64,000 nt of DNA, taken from Negativibacillus massiliensis (GTDB taxonomy: Bacteria > Bacillota > Clostridia > Oscillospirales > Ruminococcaceae). The stretch's first letter is position 1. Every line of letters begins with the position of its first letter. The DNA lies in assembly GCF_900148495.1 (NCBI RefSeq), contig NZ_FTRU01000008.1, forward strand, positions 1,628,208-1,692,207, written 5' to 3'. Shown here in pieces: positions 52,724 to 61,779 of the stretch. The notes beneath the pieces are model-generated. The model was given only the letters and a program-made list of their open reading frames with translations, did not search any database and was not told the origin of the DNA. The position numbers and the translations under genes were made by a program.

Positions 52724-54460
52724 TTACTGTACAAATTCTTTTGATTTTATCTCAACCCGTCCACCAATCGGACAGATGATTTTCTCTACCGTCGAAAGAT
52801 TCATTTGTCTGCTGCAGACAGTAGCTCCCATGCAGTCAAATACTGTTACCTGTGCCACAAGCGGAACTTTTGTCTCCACAAATACCGCTGTTGCCGCGCT
52901 GCCGTTTACAATGATGCTTTCCTCTGTATCTCCCAGTTCTACTACTCTGTTTCTGGAATAAAGAGCGGTAATTTCGGTCTGTTCATTCTGTACACAAACC
53001 TGTGGATACAGATTCTGCGGCTCCTGCGCGATAATTGGAGCTTGCTGCAGCAGCTCCTGATGACGCTGCATAAATGCCATGTAATTTTTGAGCATCCGTT
53101 TGTGTTCTTCCTTCATGCTGTCTAAGCGAACCGAAAACTGCATGGTGCCAAACAGACAATCGATAACCTGCAAAGCTGCAACTTCTGCTTTTTCTTCCTT
53201 GTTCCACATCAGCATGTCCGAATGAACTGCTGTATTTCCGCTGAGCAAGCGCAAATCCACGATTCCAACACGGTTGCTGATCCCAGAATCCGGACAGTCA
53301 CATACGCGGAAGATATTTCCATATCTGCGGATGCTCGGTCCAATATAACGCTGTCTGAACTCGATAAGAATGTCCTGTTTTTCTTTTTTCAGACGCTCCA
53401 TCGTCTCAGCAAGCAGTTTGTCCAGAGCCTGTTGGATGCAGGCACAATCCATCTGATCATTAACAGCAGGGGTTTCCTTGCGCTGATAAAATTCATCGAT
53501 AAAATCAAGCTTCAGTCCGTCCAGATCCCAGTCCTTGACTGCATCAGCATAGACCTTGCTTAAATATTCTCTAACTTCAGGATAACGGATATCCAAAATT
53601 CCGGTATTCTGCTGCCAGTCCATCCCAATCAGTTTATCGTGAAAATGCTTCCACATTTCGGAATGAATTCCAACATACGGCACACTCAGCCAGAGAAGGT
53701 ACTTTAATCCCATCTGGTGTACCTTTTCCACATGCTTGCGCATATCCTTGATTTTTCCCGCTGCTGGCTTCCAGTCCCCGCAGAATCCATATCCGCGGTT
53801 GGTATCATCAGTCTGCCAGCCATCATCCACAATTACGGTGCCAAAACCAAGTTCCTTTGCTCTCTTGCACTCTGCTTCAATTTCCTCATCCGTAAACTGC
53901 TGATGATAGGAATACCAGAAGGAATACATCGGCTCTCTTGCAGACTCTGGAACAGATGCTGGATGTAGACCACAATCTTTTTCCCACCAAAGCCCAACTT
54001 CCCGGATTGCCTGTTCATAGCGAACATTCCGGCCATCACAAAGCAAAGAAAGCTCGTAGCAGTCGCTGTCCAGTGCCCCCAAGGAAACCACTACCATACA
54101 ATTCATGGTGCCGTCCTCTTCGTGAACACCAAGGCTCATTCGAACCTCCTTAAGTGTTTCAGAAAGTGCAAAGGTTCCACGATTTTGTCCCTCTTCGTTA
54201 AAGAAGCTAATCACCGGTGCAGATACGGCACTCATGGATTTTTCTCCATAGCTCCAATCTGCTTTGATGCTGCGGTCAAATCGGCAGTTCGGATGCCATC
54301 TTCCAGCGATGTCCAAAATTGGAAAACTCCACTCCAGAACAAGCTGTGCATCCTGTGCATGCTCTGCCTGTGTCAGGCTGATTACCTCCACACTTCTTCC
54401 ATCTTCCAACTGCTGTGTACGATGTGTTATGTTTGCTTTTGCGCTGTATGTCACTTTCAT
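52724..54460 (-). CDS. GH36-type alpha-galactosidase-like enzyme
   Basis: 578 residues. The N-terminal beta domain (about 1-175) precedes a TIM-barrel core. GFGTVIVDDGWQTDDTNRGY is typical, the nucleophile is in LDGLKLDFIDEF (about D318), and the acid/base Asp is expected in CDCPDSGISNR (about 390). Full GH36 enzymes are about 700 residues, so it is a compact member. No signal peptide, so it probably acts on imported oligosaccharides. Third gene of the operon; the ribosome site is weak (GGGGAA). Confidence 0.85.
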   Translation of the reverse strand: MKVTYSAKANITHRTQQLEDGRSVEVISLTQAEHAQDAQLVLEWSFPILDIAGRWHPNCRFDRSIKADWSYGEKSMSAVSAPVISFFNEEGQNRGTFALSETLKEVRMSLGVHEEDGTMNCMVVVSLGALDSDCYELSLLCDGRNVRYEQAIREVGLWWEKDCGLHPASVPESAREPMYSFWYSYHQQFTDEEIEAECKRAKELGFGTVIVDDGWQTDDTNRGYGFCGDWKPAAGKIKDMRKHVEKVHQMGLKYLLWLSVPYVGIHSEMWKHFHDKLIGMDWQQNTGILDIRYPEVREYLSKVYADAVKDWDLDGLKLDFIDEFYQRKETPAVNDQMDCACIQQALDKLLAETMERLKKEKQDILIEFRQRYIGPSIRRYGNIFRVCDCPDSGISNRVGIVDLRLLSGNTAVHSDMLMWNKEEKAEVAALQVIDCLFGTMQFSVRLDSMKEEHKRMLKNYMAFMQRHQELLQQAPIIAQEPQNLYPQVCVQNEQTEITALYSRNRVVELGDTEESIIVNGSAATAVFVETKVPLVAQVTVFDCMGATVCSRQMNLSTVEKIICPIGGRVEIKSKEFVQ

Positions 54461-54481
54461 TTTCTTTTCCCCGCTTTTTAA

Positions 54482-55207
54482 CTATTCCTGTTTCAGACGA
54501 TTTACCCCATCCGCTACCATCTCACGCAGCTTTTCCGGTAAAGCTCTGATTTCTTCTCTGCTCAGATTTTCGGTCGAGACTGGCGGAAGAATTTGAATCT
54601 TAACATCAGCCGGATGAATCCACAGGCTTCCCTTTCCCATCAGCCGATAGCTTCCTTCAATACAAACCGGAACGATCGGCACACCAGCTCTGGTTGCCAT
54701 ACGGATTGCCCCTGCTTTAAACTCCAGCAGTTCTCCACCGTTATTTCGGGTTCCCTCCGGGAAAATCACCACCGAATAGCCCTCTTTTAACAGTTCCTGT
54801 GCCTGCTTTAAGCAATCCATCGACTGTCTTGCATCCTGTCGGTCAATAAAGATGCATCGAAGCTCCTTCATCCAGGAACGGATCATTGGAATTTTTTGAA
54901 TTTCTTTTTTTGCAATCAGTGGGTTTGGTTTATCCATCTGGGTAATCATCAGCGGAATATCAAAGTAGCCCTGATGGTTTCCGATAAAAACTACTGGACC
55001 TTTTGGAATATTTTCTTTTCCTCTGGTCTCGATTTTTGCTCCGGCAAGGGACAAAAGACGGGATGCCCAGTTATGAACATCATACCTTACCTTTTTGTCA
55101 TGTTCCTCCCGTTTGCCTTCCTGTTCCAGCTTTTTAACCTTCCAGTATTCCGGCAGCATCAATAAAAGATACAGCCAGAAATAAATAAACCAGATAATCG
55201 TTCTCAT
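54482..55207 (-). CDS. plsC: 1-acyl-sn-glycerol-3-phosphate acyltransferase
   Basis: 241 residues with one or two N-terminal membrane helices. The acyltransferase motifs are VFIGNHQGYFDIPLM (NHx4D), a block around CIFIDRQDARQ, FPEGTRNNGGEL and VPIVPVCIEGSYRLM. It makes phosphatidate from lysophosphatidate at the membrane. Second gene of the operon, 21 bases before GH36. Confidence 0.92.
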   Translation of the reverse strand: MRTIIWFIYFWLYLLLMLPEYWKVKKLEQEGKREEHDKKVRYDVHNWASRLLSLAGAKIETRGKENIPKGPVVFIGNHQGYFDIPLMITQMDKPNPLIAKKEIQKIPMIRSWMKELRCIFIDRQDARQSMDCLKQAQELLKEGYSVVIFPEGTRNNGGELLEFKAGAIRMATRAGVPIVPVCIEGSYRLMGKGSLWIHPADVKIQILPPVSTENLSREEIRALPEKLREMVADGVNRLKQE

Positions 55208-55246
55208 ACTCGTCTTCCTTTTCTTCTCAATACTGTTCTTACAAAT

Positions 55247-56671
55247 CTATTCTGCCGCAGGATGGTTTTTGGTAAATAACCCTTTCTTCCACAAGCCGCT
55301 GCGATATCTTGCAAACATACACAATGCACGGGTGATGACATCCGCGATCATACACATCCAAACCGAAGCAAGTCCCATGCCAAAAACCTTAACACACAGG
55401 AAAGTGAACAGGATTCGCACTCCCCACATGCTGCACAATGAAATAATAAACGGCATTTTGGTATCTCCCACACCGTTAAATACACCCTCCAGCGAAAGTG
55501 TCAGTGCAAAGAACGGTTCACTTACCGAAACAATTCGCAGTGCAACCGTTCCCTGTGCAATAACCTGCGGATCTCTGGTAAACAGGCTCATCATCGCCTG
55601 TGGGAATATAAACAGCAACAGCCCTGTAATGAACATACAAAAAACTGTAATACGCATCAATGTTTCGCTCATACGGTCCAGTTTGTCCTCATCACCTTCT
55701 CCGGCTGTCAGACCGGAAAGGGTGGTTGCTGCTGCCTGAAAACCGTATCCCGGCACGTAAAACGCACTTTCTGCCGTAATCGCAATGGAATGAGCTGCCA
55801 GTGAAATGGTACCCAGGCTAGCTACCAGAGCGGTAAACACCGTACTTCCCAGACATACCACTGTTCTCTCCGCTGCATTTGGAAGTGCAATCGAGAAACA
55901 GCGCTTTAAAATTGCTTTATCAATCTTGAGATATTTCTTTTTGGGCGCCACGCCCCGGTCACTTTTAATTAAAAGCCCTGTCATGGCAATACCGCCGATT
56001 ACATAGGAAATTGCCGTTGCAGTCGCTGCTCCTGCTACTCCCATTCCTGCTCCCGGAATGGTGACATCAAATCCAAACAAGGACACCGAACGGGTGGAAT
56101 AAATCAGGAAAAAGTTTAATACCACATTGATGGCATTCATCATGGCGTTTACCAGCATTGGATGGCGCATATCACCGGTTGCACGAAGCAGCGCTCCAAA
56201 CAATATGATTGCCGAACGGAAAACCATCGGTACATTGATAATAAAGAAATAGATGGTCGCGTCCCTGCGGATTTCCTCGGCACCGCCAAGCCAGGTCGGC
56301 AATACAAAGCTCAAAGCCATACCCGCAGCCCCGATTACCAATCCCATGATTACCGCTACCACAACCGCCTGTCCTGCTGTACGCTGCGCATAGTCACGGT
56401 CATCCGCTCCAATCGCGCGGGAAATTACCGCCAGAAATCCAACGCCTGCTGCAAAGAATAAACCGGAAAGTAGCCAGGTCACCGTCTGGGTCAAACCGAC
56501 TGCAGCGGACGCATTGGCACTGATTCTTCCAACCATCGCCGAGTCGATAAACTGAACGATTGTCTGCAATGCCTGTTCCAAAATGGTCGGCCATGCAAGC
56601 GGCATAATTACCGCAATCAAACTCTTGTCAAATTTTCCCCGTTTGTTCAGGGAAGCTGTATTTGTTCCCAT
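55247..56671 (-). CDS. MATE family efflux transporter (3)
   Basis: 474 residues from ATG 56671 (AGGGGG six bases upstream); an ATG at 56677 touches the ribosome site. Twelve membrane helices, two MatE domains (IMPLAWPTILEQALQTIVQF with DSAMVGRISANASAAVGLTQ; SIALPNAAERTVVCLGSTVF; GYGFQAAATTLSGLTAGEGD). First gene of the five-gene operon MATE-plsC-GH36-yfcE-dcd. Confidence 0.93.
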   Translation of the reverse strand: MGTNTASLNKRGKFDKSLIAVIMPLAWPTILEQALQTIVQFIDSAMVGRISANASAAVGLTQTVTWLLSGLFFAAGVGFLAVISRAIGADDRDYAQRTAGQAVVVAVIMGLVIGAAGMALSFVLPTWLGGAEEIRRDATIYFFIINVPMVFRSAIILFGALLRATGDMRHPMLVNAMMNAINVVLNFFLIYSTRSVSLFGFDVTIPGAGMGVAGAATATAISYVIGGIAMTGLLIKSDRGVAPKKKYLKIDKAILKRCFSIALPNAAERTVVCLGSTVFTALVASLGTISLAAHSIAITAESAFYVPGYGFQAAATTLSGLTAGEGDEDKLDRMSETLMRITVFCMFITGLLLFIFPQAMMSLFTRDPQVIAQGTVALRIVSVSEPFFALTLSLEGVFNGVGDTKMPFIISLCSMWGVRILFTFLCVKVFGMGLASVWMCMIADVITRALCMFARYRSGLWKKGLFTKNHPAAE

Positions 56672-56863
56672 TTTCATCCCCCTGCCATTATGAAAAATCA
56701 CCTTCTGTATTGTACAATAAAATTTCCTTAATTGCAAAGAAAATCAGCCTATGCAAGCAAATATTATACTGTTTTTCCACAAAACCACCTTGATTTAGTT
56801 GAAAATAAACGACGTTCATGATAAAATATCTTTGCCAAATTTATTTTAGAGGAGTGAATTTTG

Positions 56864-58552
56864 ATGAAATTCTCTGAATTCCCTTACAAGCGTCCGGATT
56901 ATGAAAAGGTCATGTCCGAGATCACTGCTCTCACCGAAAAATTCAAAGCTGCAACAAGCGCGAAGGAACAGCTTTCTATCATGAAAGAACTCGAACAGAT
57001 CGAGATTGAGACCTTCACTGCTTCCACAATCTGCAACATTCGCTATACCGTGGACACCCGCGACAAATTCTACAGCGATGAGCACGAATATAACGAACAG
57101 ATGGGTCCTGTACTGAGCGAAAAGCTTCAGGACTTTAACAAAGCTCTGGTTGCTTCTCCATTCCGCAAGGAAATCGAGGCAGAATACAGCCCTCTGATGT
57201 TCAAAAACATTGAGATCTCCCTCAAGAGCTTCTCTCCTGAGCTGATTCCATTGATTCAGGAAGAAAACCAGCTTATTCAGCAGTACCAGAAACTGTGCGC
57301 TTCCGCAAAAATCGAATTTGATGGTAAGATCTGCAATCTTTCTCAGTTAGGCCCATATCAGCAGAGCCCTGACCGTGAAGTCAGAAAAGCTGCAATGCAG
57401 GCTTACGGAAAATTCTTTGACGATCATCAGGCAGAGTGCGACGAAATCTACGACAAGCTGGTTAAAAACCGTACCGAGCAGGCACACAAACTTGGTCTGC
57501 CAAGCTATGTTGAAATGGCATTCCTGCTGCGCTGCCGCAACTGCTATGCTCCGGAAGACATCGCAAACTTCCGCCGTCAGGTAGTAGAGGATATCGTTCC
57601 TGTCAACAACGAAATCAAGAAAAATCAGGCAAAACGTATCGGTGTTGATGACTTCAAAGTATACGATAACACCTACTTCTTTGCTGATGGCAACCCTCTG
57701 CCACACGGTACTCCGGATGAGCTGATGGAAGCTGGACGCAAAATGTACACCGAAATGTCGCCGGAAACCGCTGAATTTATCAAGCTGATGTTTGACCATG
57801 ACCTGTTTGACGTTCTCTCCAAGGAAGGCAAGGCTATGGGCGGTTACTGCACCGGTCTGCCTCTGTACCATGTTCCATTTATCTTTGCAAACTGGAACGG
57901 AACCGCAGGTGACGTGGATGTTCTGACCCATGAAGCAGGACATGCTTTTGCTGACTTTATGGCAGACAAATGCATCGAATACATGGAACTGCGCAACCCA
58001 ACCATGGAAGTCTGCGAAAGCCACTCCATGTCGATGGAATTTTTGACCGCTCCATGGCATCATCTGTTCTTCAAAGAGGATACTGACAAATATGAGCTCT
58101 TCCATGCTGAAAGCGCTTTGACCTTCATCCCATACGGTTGTCAGGTTGACCACTTCCAGGAAAGTGTATACCGTCATCCAGAATGGACTCCAGCACAGCG
58201 CAACGAGGAATGGAACCGACTGGAAAAACTGTATCGCCCACACCTGGACAACACCGAAGTAAACTTCTATAACCGCGGTGCAGGCTGGCAGAGACAGCTG
58301 CACATCTATGAGTGCCCATTCTACTACATCGATTACAGCCTCGCTCAGATGATCTCTCTGCAGTTCTGGAGCCTGTCGATGCATGACCACAAAGCTGCCT
58401 GGGAAAAATATCTGTCCTTCGTAAAGATGGGCGGCACCAAGACCTTTGTTGATATCGTTAAAGATTCCGGTCTCTCCTGCCCAATCGAGGACGGCAGCCT
58501 TAAATCCACCGTTTCCGACATCAAGAACTGGCTGGACGAACACCAGATCTAA
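56864..58552 (+). CDS. M3 family oligoendopeptidase
   Basis: 562 residues from ATG 56864 (GAGGAG upstream); a TTG three bases earlier is in frame. The zinc site is THEAGHAFADF with H356, E357 and H360, and the third ligand is the Glu in the helix MEVCESHSMSMEFLTAPW. This is the layout of PepF/M3B-type enzymes that cut short peptides in the cytoplasm. It is followed after 24 bases by the DUF6054 gene. Confidence 0.93.
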   Translation: MKFSEFPYKRPDYEKVMSEITALTEKFKAATSAKEQLSIMKELEQIEIETFTASTICNIRYTVDTRDKFYSDEHEYNEQMGPVLSEKLQDFNKALVASPFRKEIEAEYSPLMFKNIEISLKSFSPELIPLIQEENQLIQQYQKLCASAKIEFDGKICNLSQLGPYQQSPDREVRKAAMQAYGKFFDDHQAECDEIYDKLVKNRTEQAHKLGLPSYVEMAFLLRCRNCYAPEDIANFRRQVVEDIVPVNNEIKKNQAKRIGVDDFKVYDNTYFFADGNPLPHGTPDELMEAGRKMYTEMSPETAEFIKLMFDHDLFDVLSKEGKAMGGYCTGLPLYHVPFIFANWNGTAGDVDVLTHEAGHAFADFMADKCIEYMELRNPTMEVCESHSMSMEFLTAPWHHLFFKEDTDKYELFHAESALTFIPYGCQVDHFQESVYRHPEWTPAQRNEEWNRLEKLYRPHLDNTEVNFYNRGAGWQRQLHIYECPFYYIDYSLAQMISLQFWSLSMHDHKAAWEKYLSFVKMGGTKTFVDIVKDSGLSCPIEDGSLKSTVSDIKNWLDEHQI

Positions 58553-58576
58553 TCTCTCCCGGAAAGGAGCTTGTCT

Positions 58577-58903
58577 ATGGCAAAACTCGAACAAACCTTG
58601 TATGAAGATTTTGACCATCTGTTAAACCGGATTGAGGACGGCATCAAAGCCGGAAGCAGTTCTGCAACACTGGAAGAATTCAGCGACTTTGCCGCAGGAA
58701 ATGCCCGGTGCAGCGTGCGTGTCTTTGAACGATACAGTTACATGGGAGGCAACCGCGTGAGCCTGAACGTAACGCTCTTTCAGGTAGGAAATGGACCAGT
58801 CGAGCTTTCTGCCATCACCTCTGGAGGCAGTCAGGCAATGTTCTTTAAGATCAATACGCTTGGAGAAGAAGCCTTTCTGGACAAGCTGCGGGAAATTTTA
58901 TAA
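58577..58903 (+). CDS. DUF6054 family protein
   Basis: 108 residues from ATG 58577 (GGAG seven bases upstream). It starts MAKLEQTLYEDFDHLLNRIE, then EEFSDFAAGNARCSVRVFER and a strand-rich half ending in TSGGSQAMFFKINTLGEEAF. This resembles DUF6054, a family of unknown role in Clostridia. It follows the peptidase gene and probably shares its transcript. Confidence 0.7.
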   Translation: MAKLEQTLYEDFDHLLNRIEDGIKAGSSSATLEEFSDFAAGNARCSVRVFERYSYMGGNRVSLNVTLFQVGNGPVELSAITSGGSQAMFFKINTLGEEAFLDKLREIL

Positions 58904-58915
58904 GATCAAAAAATA

Positions 58916-58953
58916 AAAGCGGCAGCTACCTTTCTTGTAGCTGCCGCTTTTTT
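58916..58953 (+). terminator. Terminator directly touching the next ribosome site
   Basis: AAAGCGGCAGCTAC pairs with GTAGCTGCCGCTTT around CTTTCTT, with TTTTTT. The ribosome site AAGGAGG of the next gene starts at the following base. Confidence 0.92.
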
Positions 58954-58967
58954 AAGGAGGTCATCGA

Positions 58968-59423
58968 TTGTATCTCACCATTCGTCCAGTTACCGAACAA
59001 AATCGTGAGGAGATCCTCTCCCTTAAGGTAAAACACGGACAGGAACATTTTATAGAAACTACCGCTCAATGTCTTACAGAAGCTGACAAACTTTCTGTCT
59101 GGCGCCCTGTGGGCATTTATGACAAAGAAACTCTGATTGGCTTTGCCATGTACGGACTGTTTTTGGAATATCCGCCTAACGGCAGAGTGTGGCTTGACCG
59201 ACTTTTAATTGGTGCTCCCTATCAGGGAAAAGGGTATGGAAAAGCTGCATTACAGCTTTTAATCCAACGGCTCTGGGAAGAATACCATTACCCGGAAATT
59301 TACCTGAGCCTATTTGCGGGCAACGATGCCGCTGAGCATCTTTACCGTTCCTTTGGATTTGAGTATATTGGGGAAAAGGATACTGGCGGAGAAGATGTCA
59401 TGCGTCTTTGTATTCCATCCTAA
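58968..59423 (+). CDS. GNAT family N-acetyltransferase
   Basis: 151 residues from TTG 58968 (AAGGAGG seven bases upstream). The acetyl-CoA loop is LLIGAPYQGKGYGKAALQLL, followed by LSLFAGNDAAEHLYRSFGF. It resembles spermidine/spermine-type GNATs (MYLTIRPVTEQNREEILSLK at the start); the substrate is not shown. It depends on read-through of the hairpin immediately before it unless a promoter lies inside the hairpin. Confidence 0.85.
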   Translation: MYLTIRPVTEQNREEILSLKVKHGQEHFIETTAQCLTEADKLSVWRPVGIYDKETLIGFAMYGLFLEYPPNGRVWLDRLLIGAPYQGKGYGKAALQLLIQRLWEEYHYPEIYLSLFAGNDAAEHLYRSFGFEYIGEKDTGGEDVMRLCIPS

Positions 59424-59539
59424 TTCCCTTTTCAATTATTGCTTGAGTAAAACTAAAGCACTGCTTGCTGTTTTGTCTTTCCTCTTTTGTTTAAAATAAA
59501 ACCAAGTGAAATCCACTTCAATATCAAGGAGGAATGTTT

Positions 59540-60418
59540 ATGTTTGATACGCAAAAAATTGGTGAAAAAATCGCTCAGTTCAGACGGAAAAAGAACATGA
59601 CCCAGATGGAATTGGCGGAAGAAATGTCTGTCAGTTTTCAGGCTGTCAGCAGCTGGGAGCGAGGCAGCACCATGCCGGATATTTCCCGTTTACCTCAACT
59701 GTGCGATACGCTGGGAATCTCCATTGATCAGCTGCTGGACAACAGTCCCTACCTCCCAACGGTGGAACAGCTTCTGGAACCGGGCGAAACTATCACCGAA
59801 CCTATTCCTGCTCAACATCTCGTTGAACTGGAACCTGTAATCAAACCCAAAGAATTATCCAGCGTAATCCACCATAATAAAGAAGGAGTATTGTTCGATA
59901 GTTTTTACCAACTTTTAAACCTCATCCCTTTTTTGTCAAAAGAGGATATGGAAAGTTTGGTACGCTCCCACCGCTCCCTCATCACTTCGATCAACGATTT
60001 TGCTGAGATTGCACCGATGCTCCCATCCGAGTTAGTGACAGAAATTATCAGTACTCTCCCTCAAGAAAACCTGAACCTCTCTACCTTCCTGCTCCTTGCA
60101 CCGGTCGTCAATCCAAACATGGTTCAACATTTGTTGGAACAAAATCCAGATATTCTGGAATCTGCCGAAAACGTTGCCCAGCTTGCACCCTTTCTGCCGC
60201 GGGATTATCTGAATCAGCTCCTATCTCAGAAGCAATTTTCTTGTTTTCAGGAAGACCTGGTGATGCTCGCTCCTTTTGTCGATCAGGCTGTTCTGGAACG
60301 TCTGCTGGAAGAAAATCTCCCGGAAATTCAATCAATCGATGATTTGATAGAACTGGCACCGTTTATCAGTTCCCAATCCCTTCATAAAATGATGCAAACT
60401 CTTTTTTCACGAGAATAA
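59540..60418 (+). CDS. XRE-family regulator with helical repeat domain
   Basis: 292 residues from ATG 59540 (AAGGAGGA upstream; an ATG six bases earlier is too close). Residues 1-65 are a Cro/CI helix-turn-helix (GEKIAQFRRKKNMTQMELAE; VSFQAVSSWERGSTMPDISR). From about 115 to 290 there are roughly five repeats of about 33 residues with the pattern L-A-P-F-L/V followed by L-x-x-L-L (LAPFLPRDYLNQLL; LAPFVDQAVLERLL; LAPFISSQSLHKMM). The repeat part probably binds a protein partner or a ligand. Target unknown. Confidence 0.8.
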   Translation: MFDTQKIGEKIAQFRRKKNMTQMELAEEMSVSFQAVSSWERGSTMPDISRLPQLCDTLGISIDQLLDNSPYLPTVEQLLEPGETITEPIPAQHLVELEPVIKPKELSSVIHHNKEGVLFDSFYQLLNLIPFLSKEDMESLVRSHRSLITSINDFAEIAPMLPSELVTEIISTLPQENLNLSTFLLLAPVVNPNMVQHLLEQNPDILESAENVAQLAPFLPRDYLNQLLSQKQFSCFQEDLVMLAPFVDQAVLERLLEENLPEIQSIDDLIELAPFISSQSLHKMMQTLFSRE

Positions 60419-60421
60419 TTT

Positions 60422-60464
60422 AAAAGCACCTCTTGCCCCTTTAAAGGGTTCGGAGGTGCTTTTT
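60422..60464. terminator. Bidirectional terminator
   Basis: AAAAGCACCTC pairs with GAGGTGCTTTT, with an inner CCC/GGG pairing. Confidence 0.85.
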
Positions 60465-60465
60465 G

Positions 60466-60783
60466 TTACAGATCCTGAATATTCATTTTGTCAAGCTGGT
60501 GCTGCCTATCCATCCTTCTCCGACAGAGAAAATAAATGACAAGCAGAATTACTGTCATAATGTTCCCCAACAAAAAGGTCATCATCAAAACAAAAATATT
60601 TTGCATGATACTTTGCCCAACTGCTGCTATGTTCAAAACTCCGATCAGCGATACGATAAAACTTAATCCCGGCAAGATCAGTTCTGGTATTTTGGAGCGT
60701 GTTCTGGCTAAGAAAACTTCCAGTATCAGCGGCGCGACCCACAAAAATAAAAGCATAAATGTCAGATTGGATGCGATACTCAT
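60466..60783 (-). CDS. Small membrane protein coupled to DUF2089 regulator
   Basis: 105 residues, three membrane helices (about 5-22, 35-55 and 62-88), then a charged tail CRRRMDRQHQLDKMNIQDL. Its ATG overlaps the stop of the upstream DUF2089 gene by four bases. No family recognised. The pair looks like a regulator with a membrane partner. Confidence 0.7.
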   Translation of the reverse strand: MSIASNLTFMLLFLWVAPLILEVFLARTRSKIPELILPGLSFIVSLIGVLNIAAVGQSIMQNIFVLMMTFLLGNIMTVILLVIYFLCRRRMDRQHQLDKMNIQDL

Positions 60784-61085
60784 GATTTTTCCTCCTGTTG
60801 TTTCTTTCTGTATTCCTGAATTAAAATTTTTGCCGTTTCAAAATCCATCTTCCCGTTGACTGCCATCCGTTTAATCAGCAAAATATAAGGATCTTCCTGC
60901 TGATTTTCCTCCATCTTGATTTTTTGGATCAGACGATCCAGGCGAAGCCGTACGGTAGGATAGGTCACTCCATATTGAGAGGCGATTTCTTTTAAAGAAC
61001 CGGATGCTAAAACAAATTTTTTGAGAAAAACAACGTCTTCCTCTTCCAGATTTCTCATCCATTCCGGAACAATCTCTATTGCCAT
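60780..61085 (-). CDS. DUF2089-type helix-turn-helix protein
   Basis: 101 residues from ATG 61085 (GGGGGTGA eight bases upstream). The N-terminal part has WMRNLEEEDVVFLKKFVLAS and a helix-turn-helix SLKEIASQYGVTYPTVRLRL, as in DUF2089. Short, soluble, no metal-binding cysteines as in some family members. Its promoter lies between the arms of a perfect inverted repeat, a likely autoregulatory site. Confidence 0.8.
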   Translation of the reverse strand: MAIEIVPEWMRNLEEEDVVFLKKFVLASGSLKEIASQYGVTYPTVRLRLDRLIQKIKMEENQQEDPYILLIKRMAVNGKMDFETAKILIQEYRKKQQEEKS

Positions 61086-61108
61086 TCTTAGTTTCACCCC
61101 CTGATTTT

Positions 61109-61158
61109 ATTATAAACTTTAATTTTATTAAATTCAATCTTTAATAAAATTAAAGTTT
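61109..61158 (-). promoter_or_regulatory. Promoter inside a perfect 19-bp inverted repeat
   Basis: Arms AAACTTTAATTTTATTAAA (61114-61132) and TTTAATAAAATTAAAGTTT (61140-61158) flank 7 bases. Each arm itself contains TTTAAT-N3-ATTAAA. On the minus strand the -35 TTGAAT (61137-61132) is in the centre and the -10 TATAAT (61114-61109) at the edge, with a 17-base spacer. Confidence 0.8.
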
Positions 61159-61167
61159 TTGTTCTAT

Positions 61168-61198
61168 AAAAAAGGAGTGCCAAAAAGCACTCCTTTTT
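61168..61198. terminator. Terminator behind the 61221 gene
   Basis: AAAAAGGAGTGC pairs with GCACTCCTTTTT around CAAAAA. Confidence 0.9.
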
Positions 61199-61220
61199 CT
61201 AGTATTATCTGCAAGCTATT

Positions 61221-61760
61221 TTAACAAACGCTGTCCCAAAATTCCTTTGCAATCTGATAACGTTCATATTTGGAGGAATTTTCACGGATGTCCTGCTCAG
61301 ATACTCCCTGATACAGCACAATCTCCCGCATAATTCGATTAAAATACCGGTAATCCTCTTCAGAAACGTCTGGAAATTCCTGTTCCTGGTCGTCTGACGC
61401 CCATTCAAACTGCGGAAGGACAAATCCGGTATTTCTTTCCACCGTGATATAAAAAACAGCTTGTGCGCCTTCTGGGGCTGTCTGTTCAAATCGATACTGA
61501 ATATAGCAGGATTTTGCTGTTTCCCGGTCAAAAGTTTCGGTCATGCAGTCAAACAGCGCTGAAATCTCCTCATCCGCTTCGGGAGAAAAACCAACCTGCT
61601 CAGAAATCTGCTGCATCTGTTCTGGATAAAACAGATTGAGCACCTGCTGACGGGCATTATAGAGCAGATATTCGACCGGTTCAATCTGTTCTGCATGATA
61701 GTGTTCTCTCAAAAATTCTTCCAGCTCCTGCACTGTTTTGCAGGTAATATTCTGATTCAT
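61221..61760 (-). CDS. Uncharacterised acidic protein
   Basis: 179 residues, GGAGAG six bases before ATG 61760. Acidic, no signal peptide or membrane helix. The middle strand pattern SCYIQYRFEQTAPEGAQAVF and ITVERNTGFVLPQFEWASDD has a vague likeness to YezG/DUF600-type proteins, which are sometimes immunity factors, but I cannot confirm this. It lies 19 bases after the GNAT gene. Confidence 0.6.
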   Translation of the reverse strand: MNQNITCKTVQELEEFLREHYHAEQIEPVEYLLYNARQQVLNLFYPEQMQQISEQVGFSPEADEEISALFDCMTETFDRETAKSCYIQYRFEQTAPEGAQAVFYITVERNTGFVLPQFEWASDDQEQEFPDVSEEDYRYFNRIMREIVLYQGVSEQDIRENSSKYERYQIAKEFWDSVC

Positions 61761-61779
61761 TTATTTTCTCTCCATTGTA

